Source: Acidobacteriota bacterium (GTDB taxonomy: Bacteria > Acidobacteriota > Vicinamibacteria > Vicinamibacterales > UBA8438). From it: a stretch of 64,000 nt of DNA. Position numbers and translations under genes: made by a program. Positions 35,554-45,861 of the stretch are shown piece after piece. Numbering within the stretch: the stretch's first letter is position 1; every line of letters starts with the position of its first letter. Below the pieces are notes generated by a model. It did no database searches. It saw only the letters and a list, made by a program, of their open reading frames with translations, and was not told where the DNA came from. The stretch is from the NCBI GenBank assembly GCA_009838525.1, contig VXRJ01000018.1, positions 664,336 to 728,335 of the forward strand. The letters run 5' to 3'.

Positions 35554-38500
35554 CTAACCGGCCGGAAAGCGGAGCGTGACGGTCGTCCCCGTACCCTTTG
35601 CGCTGGTGACGCGGATCGTTCCGCCGTTCAACTCCACGTTTCGCTTCGCGATCGCCATTCCGAGACCCGTGCCGGAGGTGCGTGTCGAGAAGTACGGCTC
35701 GAAGATACGCCCGAGCGTCGCCTCGTCGAGACCGATGCCATCGTCCTCAAGCCGCAACGCGACTTCTCCGTCGTCTGCGTAGGCGTCAATCGTGAGCGTT
35801 CCTTCGCCGGGCATCGCGTGAAGCGCGTTTTCGATCACGTTGGTGAGGGCGCGGGCAATCAATGTCCGATCGATCGTGAGAGCTGGCAGCACCGGTGGAA
35901 CGTCGACCTTCAGACGGATCCGTTCGTTGAGACCGACGCGGTACGGCTCGACCACATCCGCCACCAACACAGCAAGCGACGTCGGTTCCCGCGCGACCGG
36001 CGGCGAAATCGCGTAGGTCGAGAAGTCTGACGAGATCTGACGGAGGATCCGCACCTGTTTCAGGATCGAGTCGACACAGTCACGCATCACCGTACCTAGC
36101 GGCTCGCCCCGGTCGCGGTGAACGCGCAGCAGGTGCTCAGCCGAGAGCTGCACCGGCGTCAGCGGGTTCTTGATGTCGTGGGCCACCTGCCTCGCCATCT
36201 CCGCCCAGGCCTCCAACCGGTTGGTCCGCTCCAGCTGACGGCGCTGTTCCGACAGGTCCTGCGCCATGCGGTTGAACGACCCGACGAGCCGTGCCAGCTC
36301 GTCAGCGGATCGCGTGGCCACACGCGCTTCGAAGTCGCCTCGAGCGATTCGGCGCGTCGCGCGCGTCAGTCGCTGAACCGGATCGGCAATCCTCTCGGCC
36401 ATGGTGAAACCACTTGCGGCGCCCAGCAGGATCAGCAGGGTCACGCCAAGCAGGATGCCCCTATCCAGATTCGTGATCTGCTGTTCGATGGCCTGCTGCT
36501 GAGACGCCAGCGGGATAGTCAGGATGGCATCGGGACCAACCGAGTTGATTGGCACTGCCGCCACGAGGTAAGGCTGCGCCCCGATCCGGTCCTCGGCCAC
36601 GAAGCTGGGCGCGCCAGCAAGCGCAATCGCGCTGTAGACGGGTGCGGGTGTACGGGCCGGGAGCAGTCCCGAAGCGAACAGGTCGCGCTGGCTGGTTGCG
36701 AGCAGTTGCGCACCGTTGTAGACGTGGACGTCCTGATCGAGGATCTGGCTGACGAATACCAGCAGATCGTCGGTCACGACGGGACCGGTATCGCTTCCCG
36801 CCTGCTCCAGCTCGTCGATTACCCTCTGCGCCGTGGTCGCCGTCTGCGCCGCTCCCGCCTCGATGTCCGCCCGCAACTCCGCCGTCGAGTAGTTTCGGAT
36901 GATCGTGGCGAGCACGAGCACCGGCGCGACGGCAACTACCACGAACGCGAGGAACAGCCGGCGATAGAAGCTGACCCGCAGTTCGCGAACCAATTCCCGC
37001 CCCAGGCGGTACCGGTCCCGCGTGAACGGCTGCACCAGTGTAAGGACAATCAGCCAGACGAGAAACGCGGTTCCCAGGATGGCCACAATCTCGGCCAGTT
37101 GGACAGCGTGGTCGAACATCGACAGCCGGCGATGCCCGACGGCGTAGATACCGCTCCGATCGTTCGAGATGTAGACGTCCGAAACACCACCACCGGCGCG
37201 CAGCGTCGTCCAGAACGGCTCGCGGGATGCATAGATCCGGCCAAACAGCTCCTCGTCGATTGTCCAGGCGCCCGTTCCCGACGTGAAAATCGGCGAAAGA
37301 CCCCAGCCGTAGATGGACAGGGCGAAGTCACTCTCCACGCGGGGCGGCACAGCCGTCTCCGTGAACGGCCCGCGGAGCAGTTCGCCGTACGGGCTCGCCG
37401 AGGAAATGAACGGGAGCGACTGGTAGTCGAGGGGGACATGCACCACGACCGAGCCTAGAAGGCGCCGGCCGCCAACCTCTATGCCGTCTCCGTCGGGCGA
37501 TCCGCAGATCGCCCGCTCCGCATGAAGCAGCCGGCGCTCCTGCGATCCGAAAGGAGAGACTTCACCGTAGGTGGTCCAGTCGCATGAGGTGGCCTGAAAG
37601 GACTGCGCGGTTGCCGTGTATTCCGGGAAGTTCAACGCGAAACGGCTGGCCAGCGCCCCTGCCGCGTCGTACAGTTCGATCGCCGAAGACAGACGCTGAT
37701 CCGCCAGATCGGTCTCTCTCCACAGGGCAAAGGCAGCGTCCGGGGTGGGGCGGTCCGTCGAGTCGGGCACCGGCATCACCACCTCGCCGAGGTAGTCGTC
37801 GATATCCGCGCGGGCACGTGTCAGCGACGCAAGAAGCGTTTCGGGGTGGCGGGCCATTGCGGGTGCGAACTCCGCCTCGATGAATGTCCGGCGGGCGGCG
37901 TCCTGATAGTGGGTGATCGAGGGATAGGCCAGGATCGCCGGCAGGACGAAGCACGCCAGCAAGATCGTCAGGCGGCCGGACTCCGACGCGTGCCGCAGGC
38001 GCGGACGCAGTCGCCGCGACAGCAACCCGATTCCGATCGCCGCGCTTACCGCTGCCAGGTACGGAGTGGTCGGAACCGGAAGCACGAGCAGCATCACGAT
38101 AGGGGGCAGGATCCACGCGGTGAGTCCGGCGACACCCAGTCGAAATCGGCGCCGGTTCCAGCGCGCGTCGGCCAGAACCAACGCCTGCGCGCCGAGCCAG
38201 ATCGCCGATGAAGCGCCCACCAGGAGGCCGAACAGGACACCGAGCCGCGCCGGATTCCAAGGACCGGGCGTCGGGTCGAGCAGGTTGACCAGCGATCCGG
38301 TCAGGTTACGGTTCAGGACGCCGTCACAAACGACGAACCAGAGCGCGGTGAGCCCTCCGGCGACAAGGTGGCCAAACAGCATCACGCCACGCGAAGAAGC
38401 AGGCCGTGTCCGCCAAGCGAAGCGCGCGCCCTGAACGAAACGCACGGACGTTCCCGCGATCGCTGCGCCGAACAGCGAGAGCAGTAGCACGTCGACGGAC

Positions 38501-39450
38501 GATCGGACGACTGGAGCGTCAGCGAACGGTCCCTCCGTAATCGGTTCCGCCGGAGCGCTGACGTACCACAGAAGGGCAGTCGCGACAGTCAGCCCACTCG
38601 CCCCGAACAAAGTCCGGCGAAGCACTTCCTGCCTGGCGGTGCGACGCGGCGCCAGCGCAAGTTCCGGCAAAGCGGCGACAAGCAGCATGGCCGCCACAAA
38701 CCCGAGCAGCAGCCGGCGCATCGCCTGACGCCACTGCGCGCGGGCCGCCTCCAGGTCGGCCATCGCCACTTCGACATCAAGCAGTGGCGTACCGTCCGGC
38801 GCCTCCAGAACGAACCGGTTCGATCCGCCGGCCGCGGCCGATCCCGGCGTGACAGCGGTCGCGGCGGGCCGGAGGGTGACAGGGGCCAGCGGCGAATTGA
38901 CGAGCGCCGGCTCCTGCGTTGAACGGAAACCGCCCGATAACGACAACGCGCGCTCTACGGCGACTGAGCCGAGGCGGCGTCCGGGCGTGACTTCATCGCC
39001 TGGCGCACTGATCGGCTCGACATGAACGAGGCGGAGACCAGCCGCCCCGGACGTGATGAACAGCGCGGCATCGGGCAGTCGCTCGAGAGCAATCTCCGAC
39101 GGCTGCCCGCTCCAGGCACGAGGCGTGCCGCCGGAGTCATAAACGGTAACGTCGAGCCCGATCGGCCCGCCGGACGCTAGAAGATCGAACAGAGACGCGG
39201 ACGCTGGAGCAGCGCTCCCGAGCCGTTGTGTCACTTCCGCGTGACGCGCCACGTCCGCCGCGCTCTCCGCCAACTCGCCGGTGAGTTGCGAGAATCGGTT
39301 CCGCACTTGTGCTTCCACCCGGTCGGCGGTGTCGTCGACCGAGGCGCCAAACCGGAAGGGCTCCCCGATCCACCCGACGCCGAGGAGCAACAATGCGCCG
39401 ACAATCGTGAACGTCGCAATCCGGCGCCAGAGACCGAAAGGGGTGCTCAT
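35554..39450 (-). CDS. large multidomain sensor histidine kinase, NtrY-like
   Basis: 1298 residues. N-terminal span (about 10-28), an extracytoplasmic domain to ~245, a block of about eight membrane helices (250-530), a second extracytoplasmic domain (about 535-790), two more spans, a third sensor segment (about 880-985), a final span, HAMP (about 1015-1065), then kinase core. The H-box is MARQVAHDIKNPLTP with phospho-His near 1085; N-box NVIENALHAM, G1 EDDGIGLDE, F-box IFEPYFSTRTSGTGLGMAI. The NPLTPIQLSAE-like region is characteristic of NtrY. No response regulator is adjacent, so partner and signal are unknown. The upstream beta-propeller gene overlaps it by 4 nt, suggesting a functional pair. 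Confidence 0.9.
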   Translation of the reverse strand: MSTPFGLWRRIATFTIVGALLLLGVGWIGEPFRFGASVDDTADRVEAQVRNRFSQLTGELAESAADVARHAEVTQRLGSAAPASASLFDLLASGGPIGLDVTVYDSGGTPRAWSGQPSEIALERLPDAALFITSGAAGLRLVHVEPISAPGDEVTPGRRLGSVAVERALSLSGGFRSTQEPALVNSPLAPVTLRPAATAVTPGSAAAGGSNRFVLEAPDGTPLLDVEVAMADLEAARAQWRQAMRRLLLGFVAAMLLVAALPELALAPRRTARQEVLRRTLFGASGLTVATALLWYVSAPAEPITEGPFADAPVVRSSVDVLLLSLFGAAIAGTSVRFVQGARFAWRTRPASSRGVMLFGHLVAGGLTALWFVVCDGVLNRNLTGSLVNLLDPTPGPWNPARLGVLFGLLVGASSAIWLGAQALVLADARWNRRRFRLGVAGLTAWILPPIVMLLVLPVPTTPYLAAVSAAIGIGLLSRRLRPRLRHASESGRLTILLACFVLPAILAYPSITHYQDAARRTFIEAEFAPAMARHPETLLASLTRARADIDDYLGEVVMPVPDSTDRPTPDAAFALWRETDLADQRLSSAIELYDAAGALASRFALNFPEYTATAQSFQATSCDWTTYGEVSPFGSQERRLLHAERAICGSPDGDGIEVGGRRLLGSVVVHVPLDYQSLPFISSASPYGELLRGPFTETAVPPRVESDFALSIYGWGLSPIFTSGTGAWTIDEELFGRIYASREPFWTTLRAGGGVSDVYISNDRSGIYAVGHRRLSMFDHAVQLAEIVAILGTAFLVWLIVLTLVQPFTRDRYRLGRELVRELRVSFYRRLFLAFVVVAVAPVLVLATIIRNYSTAELRADIEAGAAQTATTAQRVIDELEQAGSDTGPVVTDDLLVFVSQILDQDVHVYNGAQLLATSQRDLFASGLLPARTPAPVYSAIALAGAPSFVAEDRIGAQPYLVAAVPINSVGPDAILTIPLASQQQAIEQQITNLDRGILLGVTLLILLGAASGFTMAERIADPVQRLTRATRRIARGDFEARVATRSADELARLVGSFNRMAQDLSEQRRQLERTNRLEAWAEMARQVAHDIKNPLTPVQLSAEHLLRVHRDRGEPLGTVMRDCVDSILKQVRILRQISSDFSTYAISPPVAREPTSLAVLVADVVEPYRVGLNERIRLKVDVPPVLPALTIDRTLIARALTNVIENALHAMPGEGTLTIDAYADDGEVALRLEDDGIGLDEATLGRIFEPYFSTRTSGTGLGMAIAKRNVELNGGTIRVTSAKGTGTTVTLRFPAG

Positions 39451-40703
39451 TGCGTCATCGGCGGTGTCGGCAGACGCAGCGGGTGCAACTCGGTCATCAG
39501 CGCCGGAGAAAGCCGATCCGGAAGCGGCAGGAGAGGGTGCGGCGGGAAGGAGATCGCGATCCGTGGCGGCCCCTCCGGCGCGGTCAACGCGACAAGGCGG
39601 CCGTTAGTGGTAATCAACGCGAGATGGGGCAAGACCGGCGGTGCTCCATCGTCCTCCGTCTCGGGCGGGGGAATGAGATACGGCGGCGCGGCCAGCTCGC
39701 CCGGCGCGTCGTAACGGCCTGCCGGGGCTCCGCTCTCGGCGTCGAAGAAGGACGCCGACTCCGACACGCCGGTCACGAGCAGAAGCGATCCCGCGAGAAC
39801 CGGCCCGCTCGTCGGCCGGGAATCCAGGAAGCTTCGCCAGCGCCGAGCGCCGTTTTGCCGGTCTAGCGCCCGGAGCACGTTGTCGCGCGCCGTGAAGTAC
39901 ACGCGTTCTTCATCAACGACCGGCATGCCAACGATGCCGCCACCGGCCCGCCAGTACCAGTCATGGTCTCCATCGGAGAGCGCGAGTCGGTACAAGTGCC
40001 GATCCGTCGATCCGACAAAGATGGCCTCGCTTGCCAGTACCCCCTGCGGTTGCCCTCCCAGCGGACTCTCCCACAGGACCTCTCCCGTGACGAGCTCCAA
40101 CGCGACGACGCGGCCGACATCAAGCGAAACGTACAGTCGATCCCCGGAAATACTGGGACGGACACCTGCGGTCGTGCCGATCTGTTGCCGCCACACCGTG
40201 CTTCCGTCCCGGCCCCGCAGCGCGAACAAACCGCCGCCGACGGTCGCGGCAACCAGCCAATCGCCCACAAACGCGAGTGGTGCGGCGATTGCGGTCTCGA
40301 ACGACAGGGTCCAGTGGGGAAGGCCATCCCCTATGCGCCGGGCCGTTAACCGAGTCCCGTCGGCGACCACCACGAGTTGCTCACCGACGACTGGAGGCTG
40401 ATCCGCCGGCTGCTCCACCGACCACAGGATCTCCCCGGAATGGAGTGCAACCGCGGCTAGTCTCCCGTTGCGCAGCGTAACGTACGCGGTCCCGGCGTCC
40501 CAGGCAGGTGCGTGCAGAGGACCGGTTTCAAACTCGAGCGTCCAGGCGACGTCAGCCGGGAGAACGGGCAGAGCCGCCGTCTCTTCATCCGGGGAGGGCT
40601 CCGCCTGACCGGCAGCCGGCTGTGGGGCAACCCCCAGCCAACAAACCGTCAGACCCGCGACGAACGCACGGATGCGCGCGCAGCTGGCCCAACCGGCGCC
40701 CAT
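39447..40703 (-). CDS. PQQ-like beta-propeller repeat protein, exported
   Basis: 418 residues with a signal peptide (about 1-32, ending PAAGQA). The mature protein consists of PQQ/BamB-type propeller blades recurring about every 40 residues: YVTLRNGRLAAVALHSGEIL, LFALRGRDGSTVWRQQIGT, RVVALELVTGEVLWESPLGG, LRALDRQNGARRWRSFLDS. No lipobox is evident, unlike BamB. The final ~70 residues are proline-rich. Its stop overlaps the start of the histidine kinase (ATGA), implying co-translation; it may bind a ligand or the kinase's periplasmic part, which is inference. Its ATG is directly next to a palindromic -10 element shared with guaA. Confidence 0.8.
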   Translation of the reverse strand: MGAGWASCARIRAFVAGLTVCWLGVAPQPAAGQAEPSPDEETAALPVLPADVAWTLEFETGPLHAPAWDAGTAYVTLRNGRLAAVALHSGEILWSVEQPADQPPVVGEQLVVVADGTRLTARRIGDGLPHWTLSFETAIAAPLAFVGDWLVAATVGGGLFALRGRDGSTVWRQQIGTTAGVRPSISGDRLYVSLDVGRVVALELVTGEVLWESPLGGQPQGVLASEAIFVGSTDRHLYRLALSDGDHDWYWRAGGGIVGMPVVDEERVYFTARDNVLRALDRQNGARRWRSFLDSRPTSGPVLAGSLLLVTGVSESASFFDAESGAPAGRYDAPGELAAPPYLIPPPETEDDGAPPVLPHLALITTNGRLVALTAPEGPPRIAISFPPHPLLPLPDRLSPALMTELHPLRLPTPPMTQ

Positions 40704-40720
40704 CCCGGTATAATACCGGG
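40704..40720. promoter_or_regulatory. 17-bp palindrome with embedded -10 box, guaA/beta-propeller divergent promoter
   Basis: CCCGGTATAATACCGGG, a perfect palindrome around a central A. Read on the plus strand it contains TATAAT (40709-40714); on the minus strand TATTAT (40715-40710). It starts one base beyond the ATG of the minus-strand gene, whose transcript would then be nearly leaderless, and is 66 bp before the guaA GTG. It could be a symmetric bidirectional promoter, a repressor operator, or both. Confidence 0.55.
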
Positions 40721-40785
40721 AGTCGCGACTTGCCCTGTTCCGGTGTTCCTTCCTTGCAGGGAATTCGCGTCGCCTCCGTGGACAG

Positions 40786-42327
40786 GTGAACCATCAAACC
40801 ATTCTGGTTCTCGACTTCGGATCCCAATACACCCAGCTGATCGCCAGGCGCCTGCGCGAACTGTCGGTCTACTCCGAGATCGTCCCCTTCGATACGGGCG
40901 CCGCGGCGATCGTCGAGCGAAGAGCGGCGGGAGTGATCCTGTCCGGCGGGCCGTCGAGCCTTTCCGATGAGGGGGCGCCTCTGGTCGACCGGGCAATCTT
41001 CGAAGCCGGCGTACCGGTACTGGGTATCTGCTACGGCATGCAGACGATGACCGACGCGCTGGGCGGCGGAGTCGTGCCGGCAACCGAGCGTGAGTACGGA
41101 GACGCCACCGTCACGCTATGCGAGCGGGACGGGCTGTTCGACGGAGTCCCGGAGACGCTTCGCGTCTGGGCAAGCCATGGCGACCGGATCAGCAAAGCGC
41201 CGCCCGGCTTCATCGTCACCGCATCCAGCCCGAACGCGCCGGTGGCGGCCATGGCAGACCCCCAACGCCGACTCTACGGCCTGCTGTTTCACCCCGAAGT
41301 AGTCCACACGGAGCATGGCGCGGAAATCCTGCGCAACTTCGCCGGCCGCGTCTGCGGCTGTGCCGGCGACTGGACGATGGCCTCGTTTATCGAGGAGGCG
41401 ACCGAACGGATCGATGCGCAGGTGGGACCGGACGGACGCGTGGTCTGCGGGCTGAGCGGCGGTGTCGATTCCACCGTCGCCGCCCTTCTGATCCATCGCG
41501 CCATCGGTGACCGCCTGACCTGCATTTTTGTCGATAACGGCCTGCTGCGACTGAACGAAGCAAAGCAGGTAGAGGAACGCTTCACCACCCGGATGCATCT
41601 ACCGCTCGTGTGCGAGGATGCCTCCGACACGTTCCTGACGGCGCTCGATGGCGTCACCGATCCCGAGGCAAAGCGGAAGATCATCGGCCGTACCTTCATC
41701 GACGTCTTCGAGTCGGTAGCGGCGCGGCTCGGCGGGTTCGACTTCCTGGCACAGGGGACGCTCTATCCCGACGTCATCGAGAGCGTGTCCGTAGTCGGCC
41801 CGTCATCGGCGATCAAGAGTCATCACAACGTGGGTGGCCTGCCCGAACGCCTCCGGTTCAGGCTCATAGAGCCTCTGCGTGAACTGTTCAAGGACGAGGT
41901 TCGCGCCCTGGGAGAGGAGTTGGGACTGGAGACGGACTTCGTTTGGCGCCAGCCGTTTCCCGGTCCGGGCCTCGCCGTACGCATCCTGGGGGAGGTGACC
42001 CACGACCGCCTCGATCTGCTGCGGCTCGCAGATGCCATCGTCGTGGACGAGGTCCGGCAGGCGGGGCTGTACCGAAAGACCTGGCAATCCTTCGCCGTCC
42101 TCTTGCCGGTGCAGAGCGTGGGTGTCATGGGGGACGGCCGGACGTACGAGTACACGGTGGCTGTCCGTGCGGTCGAAAGCCGCGACGGTATGACCGCCGA
42201 CTGGGCGCGCCTGCCCCATGATCTGCTGGCTGCCATCTCGTCGCGCATAGTGAACGAGGTGCACGGCATAAACCGCGTCGTCTACGACATCAGTTCCAAG
42301 CCCCCCTCCACTATCGAGTGGGAATAG
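40786..42327 (+). CDS. guaA: GMP synthase (glutamine-hydrolysing)
   Basis: Aminates XMP to GMP using glutamine and ATP. 513 residues from GTG 40786. The class I amidotransferase domain is residues 1-190 with nucleophile Cys82 (GICYGMQTM) and the His-Glu pair in [12 protein letters not shown]. The ATP pyrophosphatase P-loop [15 protein letters not shown] lies near 220-235, and the C-terminal dimerisation domain contains [16 protein letters not shown] and ends [15 protein letters not shown]. guaB is not adjacent. dnaE follows 30 bp later, so they may share a transcript. Confidence 0.97.
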   Translation: MNHQTILVLDFGSQYTQLIARRLRELSVYSEIVPFDTGAAAIVERRAAGVILSGGPSSLSDEGAPLVDRAIFEAGVPVLGICYGMQTMTDALGGGVVPATEREYGDATVTLCERDGLFDGVPETLRVWASHGDRISKAPPGFIVTASSPNAPVAAMADPQRRLYGLLFHPEVVHTEHGAEILRNFAGRVCGCAGDWTMASFIEEATERIDAQVGPDGRVVCGLSGGVDSTVAALLIHRAIGDRLTCIFVDNGLLRLNEAKQVEERFTTRMHLPLVCEDASDTFLTALDGVTDPEAKRKIIGRTFIDVFESVAARLGGFDFLAQGTLYPDVIESVSVVGPSSAIKSHHNVGGLPERLRFRLIEPLRELFKDEVRALGEELGLETDFVWRQPFPGPGLAVRILGEVTHDRLDLLRLADAIVVDEVRQAGLYRKTWQSFAVLLPVQSVGVMGDGRTYEYTVAVRAVESRDGMTADWARLPHDLLAAISSRIVNEVHGINRVVYDISSKPPSTIEWE

Positions 42328-42357
42328 GTGCTGGGTCGAGGGAGGAGTCCTCAGGTC

Positions 42358-45300
42358 GTGGCCGACTTCGTTCACCTTCATCTGCATACCGAATTCTCAC
42401 TCCTTGACGGTGCCTGCCGCATTGGCGAGATGCTCGACCGCGCGGCGGAGCTGAAAATGCCGGCGGTGGCCGTCACCGAACATGGGAACCTCTTTTCAGC
42501 AGTCACCTTTCACGATGCGGCACGAGAGCGGGGGATCAAGCCCATCATCGGATGCGAGGTGTACGTCGCTCCTCACGACCGGCGCGACCGTAGCGGACAG
42601 CCAGGCGATACGGCGAACCATCTTGTGCTGCTCGCGTCGAACGAGACCGGCTACCGCAACCTGATCAAGCTGGTCTCATCCGGCTACACCGACGGCTTCT
42701 ACTACAAGCCGCGGATCGACAAGGATCTCCTCGCTCAACACGCCGGCGGATTGATCGGGCTGAGCGCCTGCCTCAAGGGAGAAGTAGCGCAGCGTATCAC
42801 TCGCCAGCAGATCAACGAGGCTCGCGCCGCAGCCGCCACGTTTCGCGACATCCTCGGCGCCGAGAACTTCTACCTGGAGATGCAGTACCAGGGGATCCCC
42901 GATCAACAGGTGGTCAACCGGGGACTGCAACCGATCGCGGCGGACCTCAACCTTCCCCTCGTATGCACGAATGACGTTCATTACCTGCAACAGGCGGATT
43001 TTGAGCCGCACGACGTTCTGCTGTGCATCGGCACCGGCAAGAACGTAGACGACGAGAAACGACTCCGCTACCACGGCGATCAGTTCTTCCTCAAGACACC
43101 GGAGGAGATGGCGGCTGTCTTTGGCGACTTCCCGGAAGCGCTCAGCAATACCCTGGCGATCGCGGAACGATGCAACGTGCAGATTCCGGGGGACAACTAT
43201 CACCTGCCGCGCTTCGACGTACCCGATCCCTTCACGGGCCCGGACGACTACTTTGCGCACGTCACGCGGGAGGGATTCACCCACCGGCGGGCCCGGCTCG
43301 AGGATCTCGCGGCCCGCGGCCTGCTGAAGCATGGCCTCGATGAGTACGATCAACGGCTCCAGTACGAGATCGGCGTGATCCAGAACATGGGTTTCGCCGG
43401 TTACTTCCTGATCGTCTGGGACTTCATACGGTACGCGCGAGAGCGGGGCGTACCCGTCGGTCCCGGACGCGGATCGGCGGCCGGCAGCCTGGTTGCCTAT
43501 GCTCTGCGGATCACCGACATTGATCCCCTGGAGTACGACCTGATCTTCGAGCGGTTCCTCAATCCGGAACGCATCTCGCTGCCTGACATCGATATCGATT
43601 TCTGCGAACGGCGGCGCGGCGAGATCATCGACTACGTCACCCGCAAGTACGGCCGCGAGAACGTGGCCCAGATCATCACGTTCGGGACGATGAAGGCACG
43701 CGCGGTAGTGCGGGACGTCGGTCGCGTGCAGGGGCTGTCCTACGCGGAGGCGGACCGGGTCGCTAAACAGATCCCGTCGGCGCTCGACATGACGCTCGAG
43801 AAGGCGCTCAAGGAAAACGCCGTGCTTCGCGACATGGAACAGGGCGACCCGAAGGTGCAGAACCTGCTCAGGGTGGCGCGCCGTCTCGAGGGGGTGACGC
43901 GCCACGCGTCCGTTCACGCCGCCGGGGTCGTGATCGCCCCGGAAGCGATCTCGGAGTTCGCTCCGCTCTACAAGAGCCAGAAGGACGAGATCACGACCCA
44001 ATGGGGCTGGAAGGAAATCGAGCGGGTCGGGCTGCTCAAGATGGACTTCCTCGGCCTCAGCACGCTGACGCTTCTGCACGACGCAGTGGAGATGATTGAG
44101 CGGACGACAGGGAACCGCGTTGCCCTTGATGGTCTCCCGCTCGATGACGCCCCCACCTACCGGCTGTTCACAGACGCGCAGACAAACGGCATCTTCCAGT
44201 TCGAGAGCTCCGGCATGCGCGATGTGCTGCGCAAGGCGAAGCCACAACGGTTCGACGATCTGATTGCCCTCAACGCCCTGTATCGGCCCGGCCCGCTCGG
44301 TGGCGGCGTCATCAGCGACTACATCAGGCAGAAGGAGGGCTCGCAGAAGATCACGCACCCCACTCCGGAGCTCGAACCGATTCTGCGGGAGACCTATGGC
44401 GTGATTGCCTACCAGGAGCAGGTGATGCGGATCGCCGGCGAACTGGCCGGCTTTTCCATGGGCCAGGCGGACATCCTCCGCAAGGCCATGGGCAAGAAGA
44501 ACGAAGCCGTAATGGAAGGGCAACGCGAGCCGTTCATGCAGGGGGCACTGAAGGAAGGCCTGCAGCACGAAACGGCGAAAGTGCTCTTCGACCGAATCAA
44601 GCACTTCGCCGGTTACGGCTTCAACAAGAGCCACTCGACGGCTTATGCGCTCCTGGCATACCAGACGGCCTACCTGAAGGTGCATTACCCGGCCCACTTC
44701 ATGGCGGCGCTGTTGACCATCGAACGACAGAACACGGACAAGGTCGCGCTCTACCTGTCCGAGTGCCGCGACCTTGGCGTAACGGTGCTGCCACCGGACA
44801 TCAATGAAAGCGACTGGCCGTTCAGCGTCACGCCGGACGAGGTTCGATTCGGCCTTTGCGCCGTGAAGAACGTTGGCGACGGCGCGGTCGAGGCGATTCT
44901 CGAGTCACGGCGGCGGGTAGGCCGCTTCACGTCGCTCCATCATTTCTGCGAAGAGGTGAGCCTCAGGCAAGTCAACAAGAAGGCCGTGGAAAGCCTGGTA
45001 AAGGCGGGTGCGTTCAACTCCTGTCGGCCGGAGGCCGATCCGGCGGGCGCAAATGGCGCCAGCGGGAGACGCTGGAGCGCACAGGTGCTCGCAGCTATCG
45101 ATCCCGCGCTCGAACAGGGCGCCCGGCGCCAGCAGGATCGCGCCCAGGGTCAGCATGACCTGTTCGGCGACGGCGAGGGAAGCTCGCTGAACGAAGCGGC
45201 GAGGCGGCTTCCGGACGCTCGGCCCTGGACAGAGGCCGAACAGCTCGCTCACGAGAAGGAAGCGCTCGGCTTCTACCTGAGCGGACACCCAATCGACCGG

Positions 45301-45861
45301 TTTCGTGATGATCTGGCGCGCGCGGACGTACGGGCAATCGACACGCTGGACCGTCCGGCTAAATCCACGCGTGTCGGCGGCATCATCGCCGCCATCCGCC
45401 GCCTGAAGACGAAGAAAGGGGACCCGATGGCGGTGGTCACGGTTGAAGACCGTGGCGGCCGGATTGAGGCGGTGGTCTTCCCGGAGGCCTACCGGAAGTA
45501 CGGCAGCATGCTCGACGCCGATCGGCTGGTGGTGGTGGAAGGAAAACTCGAGGTGGACGAAGACGAGCCCCGACTCACCGTGAACGAGGTGAAGGCGCTC
45601 GATACGGTGCTCGGCGAGGCGGGTCGCTTCCTCGCAATCCATGTGGCGTCGCCTCCCGCCGACAAGGCGACCTTCGTCGCACTCGCCGAGGTGTTGGGGC
45701 GGCACTACGGCGGCGGGAAGGTAGCGATCGACATAGAGCTCCGCGATCAGGTGCCACCCATCCGCGTTCGCGCAGAGTTGAGTCGGGCACGCGTCAATCC
45801 GTCGGAGGCCCTGGTCGCTGATGTCGAAGCTGTCTGCGGCAAAGGGGCCGTCACCTGGTAG
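42358..45861 (+). CDS. dnaE: DNA polymerase III subunit alpha (DnaE1)
   Basis: Replicative polymerase, 1167 residues. GTG 42358 is chosen because GGAGGAG lies 10 nt upstream and the PHP domain FVHLHLHTEFSLLDGA begins at residue 4. The PHP domain keeps its metal-ligand histidines (H-L-H-L-H). Palm aspartates are at 410, 412 and 414 (PDIDIDF) with the third in LKMDFLGLSTL. The tau/beta-binding and HhH regions follow, and an OB-fold (TRVGGIIAAIRRLKTKKGD) sits near residue 1000. No intein or split. The recJ frame overlaps its end. Confidence 0.97.
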   Translation: MADFVHLHLHTEFSLLDGACRIGEMLDRAAELKMPAVAVTEHGNLFSAVTFHDAARERGIKPIIGCEVYVAPHDRRDRSGQPGDTANHLVLLASNETGYRNLIKLVSSGYTDGFYYKPRIDKDLLAQHAGGLIGLSACLKGEVAQRITRQQINEARAAAATFRDILGAENFYLEMQYQGIPDQQVVNRGLQPIAADLNLPLVCTNDVHYLQQADFEPHDVLLCIGTGKNVDDEKRLRYHGDQFFLKTPEEMAAVFGDFPEALSNTLAIAERCNVQIPGDNYHLPRFDVPDPFTGPDDYFAHVTREGFTHRRARLEDLAARGLLKHGLDEYDQRLQYEIGVIQNMGFAGYFLIVWDFIRYARERGVPVGPGRGSAAGSLVAYALRITDIDPLEYDLIFERFLNPERISLPDIDIDFCERRRGEIIDYVTRKYGRENVAQIITFGTMKARAVVRDVGRVQGLSYAEADRVAKQIPSALDMTLEKALKENAVLRDMEQGDPKVQNLLRVARRLEGVTRHASVHAAGVVIAPEAISEFAPLYKSQKDEITTQWGWKEIERVGLLKMDFLGLSTLTLLHDAVEMIERTTGNRVALDGLPLDDAPTYRLFTDAQTNGIFQFESSGMRDVLRKAKPQRFDDLIALNALYRPGPLGGGVISDYIRQKEGSQKITHPTPELEPILRETYGVIAYQEQVMRIAGELAGFSMGQADILRKAMGKKNEAVMEGQREPFMQGALKEGLQHETAKVLFDRIKHFAGYGFNKSHSTAYALLAYQTAYLKVHYPAHFMAALLTIERQNTDKVALYLSECRDLGVTVLPPDINESDWPFSVTPDEVRFGLCAVKNVGDGAVEAILESRRRVGRFTSLHHFCEEVSLRQVNKKAVESLVKAGAFNSCRPEADPAGANGASGRRWSAQVLAAIDPALEQGARRQQDRAQGQHDLFGDGEGSSLNEAARRLPDARPWTEAEQLAHEKEALGFYLSGHPIDRFRDDLARADVRAIDTLDRPAKSTRVGGIIAAIRRLKTKKGDPMAVVTVEDRGGRIEAVVFPEAYRKYGSMLDADRLVVVEGKLEVDEDEPRLTVNEVKALDTVLGEAGRFLAIHVASPPADKATFVALAEVLGRHYGGGKVAIDIELRDQVPPIRVRAELSRARVNPSEALVADVEAVCGKGAVTW

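Noticed and set aside
36118..37458. 446-codon plus-strand open frame
   Set aside because: Antisense to the histidine kinase; low-complexity Arg/Gln-rich translation.
42676..44697. 673-codon minus-strand open frame inside dnaE
   Set aside because: Antisense to highly conserved polymerase motifs; no ribosome site and no recognisable domain.
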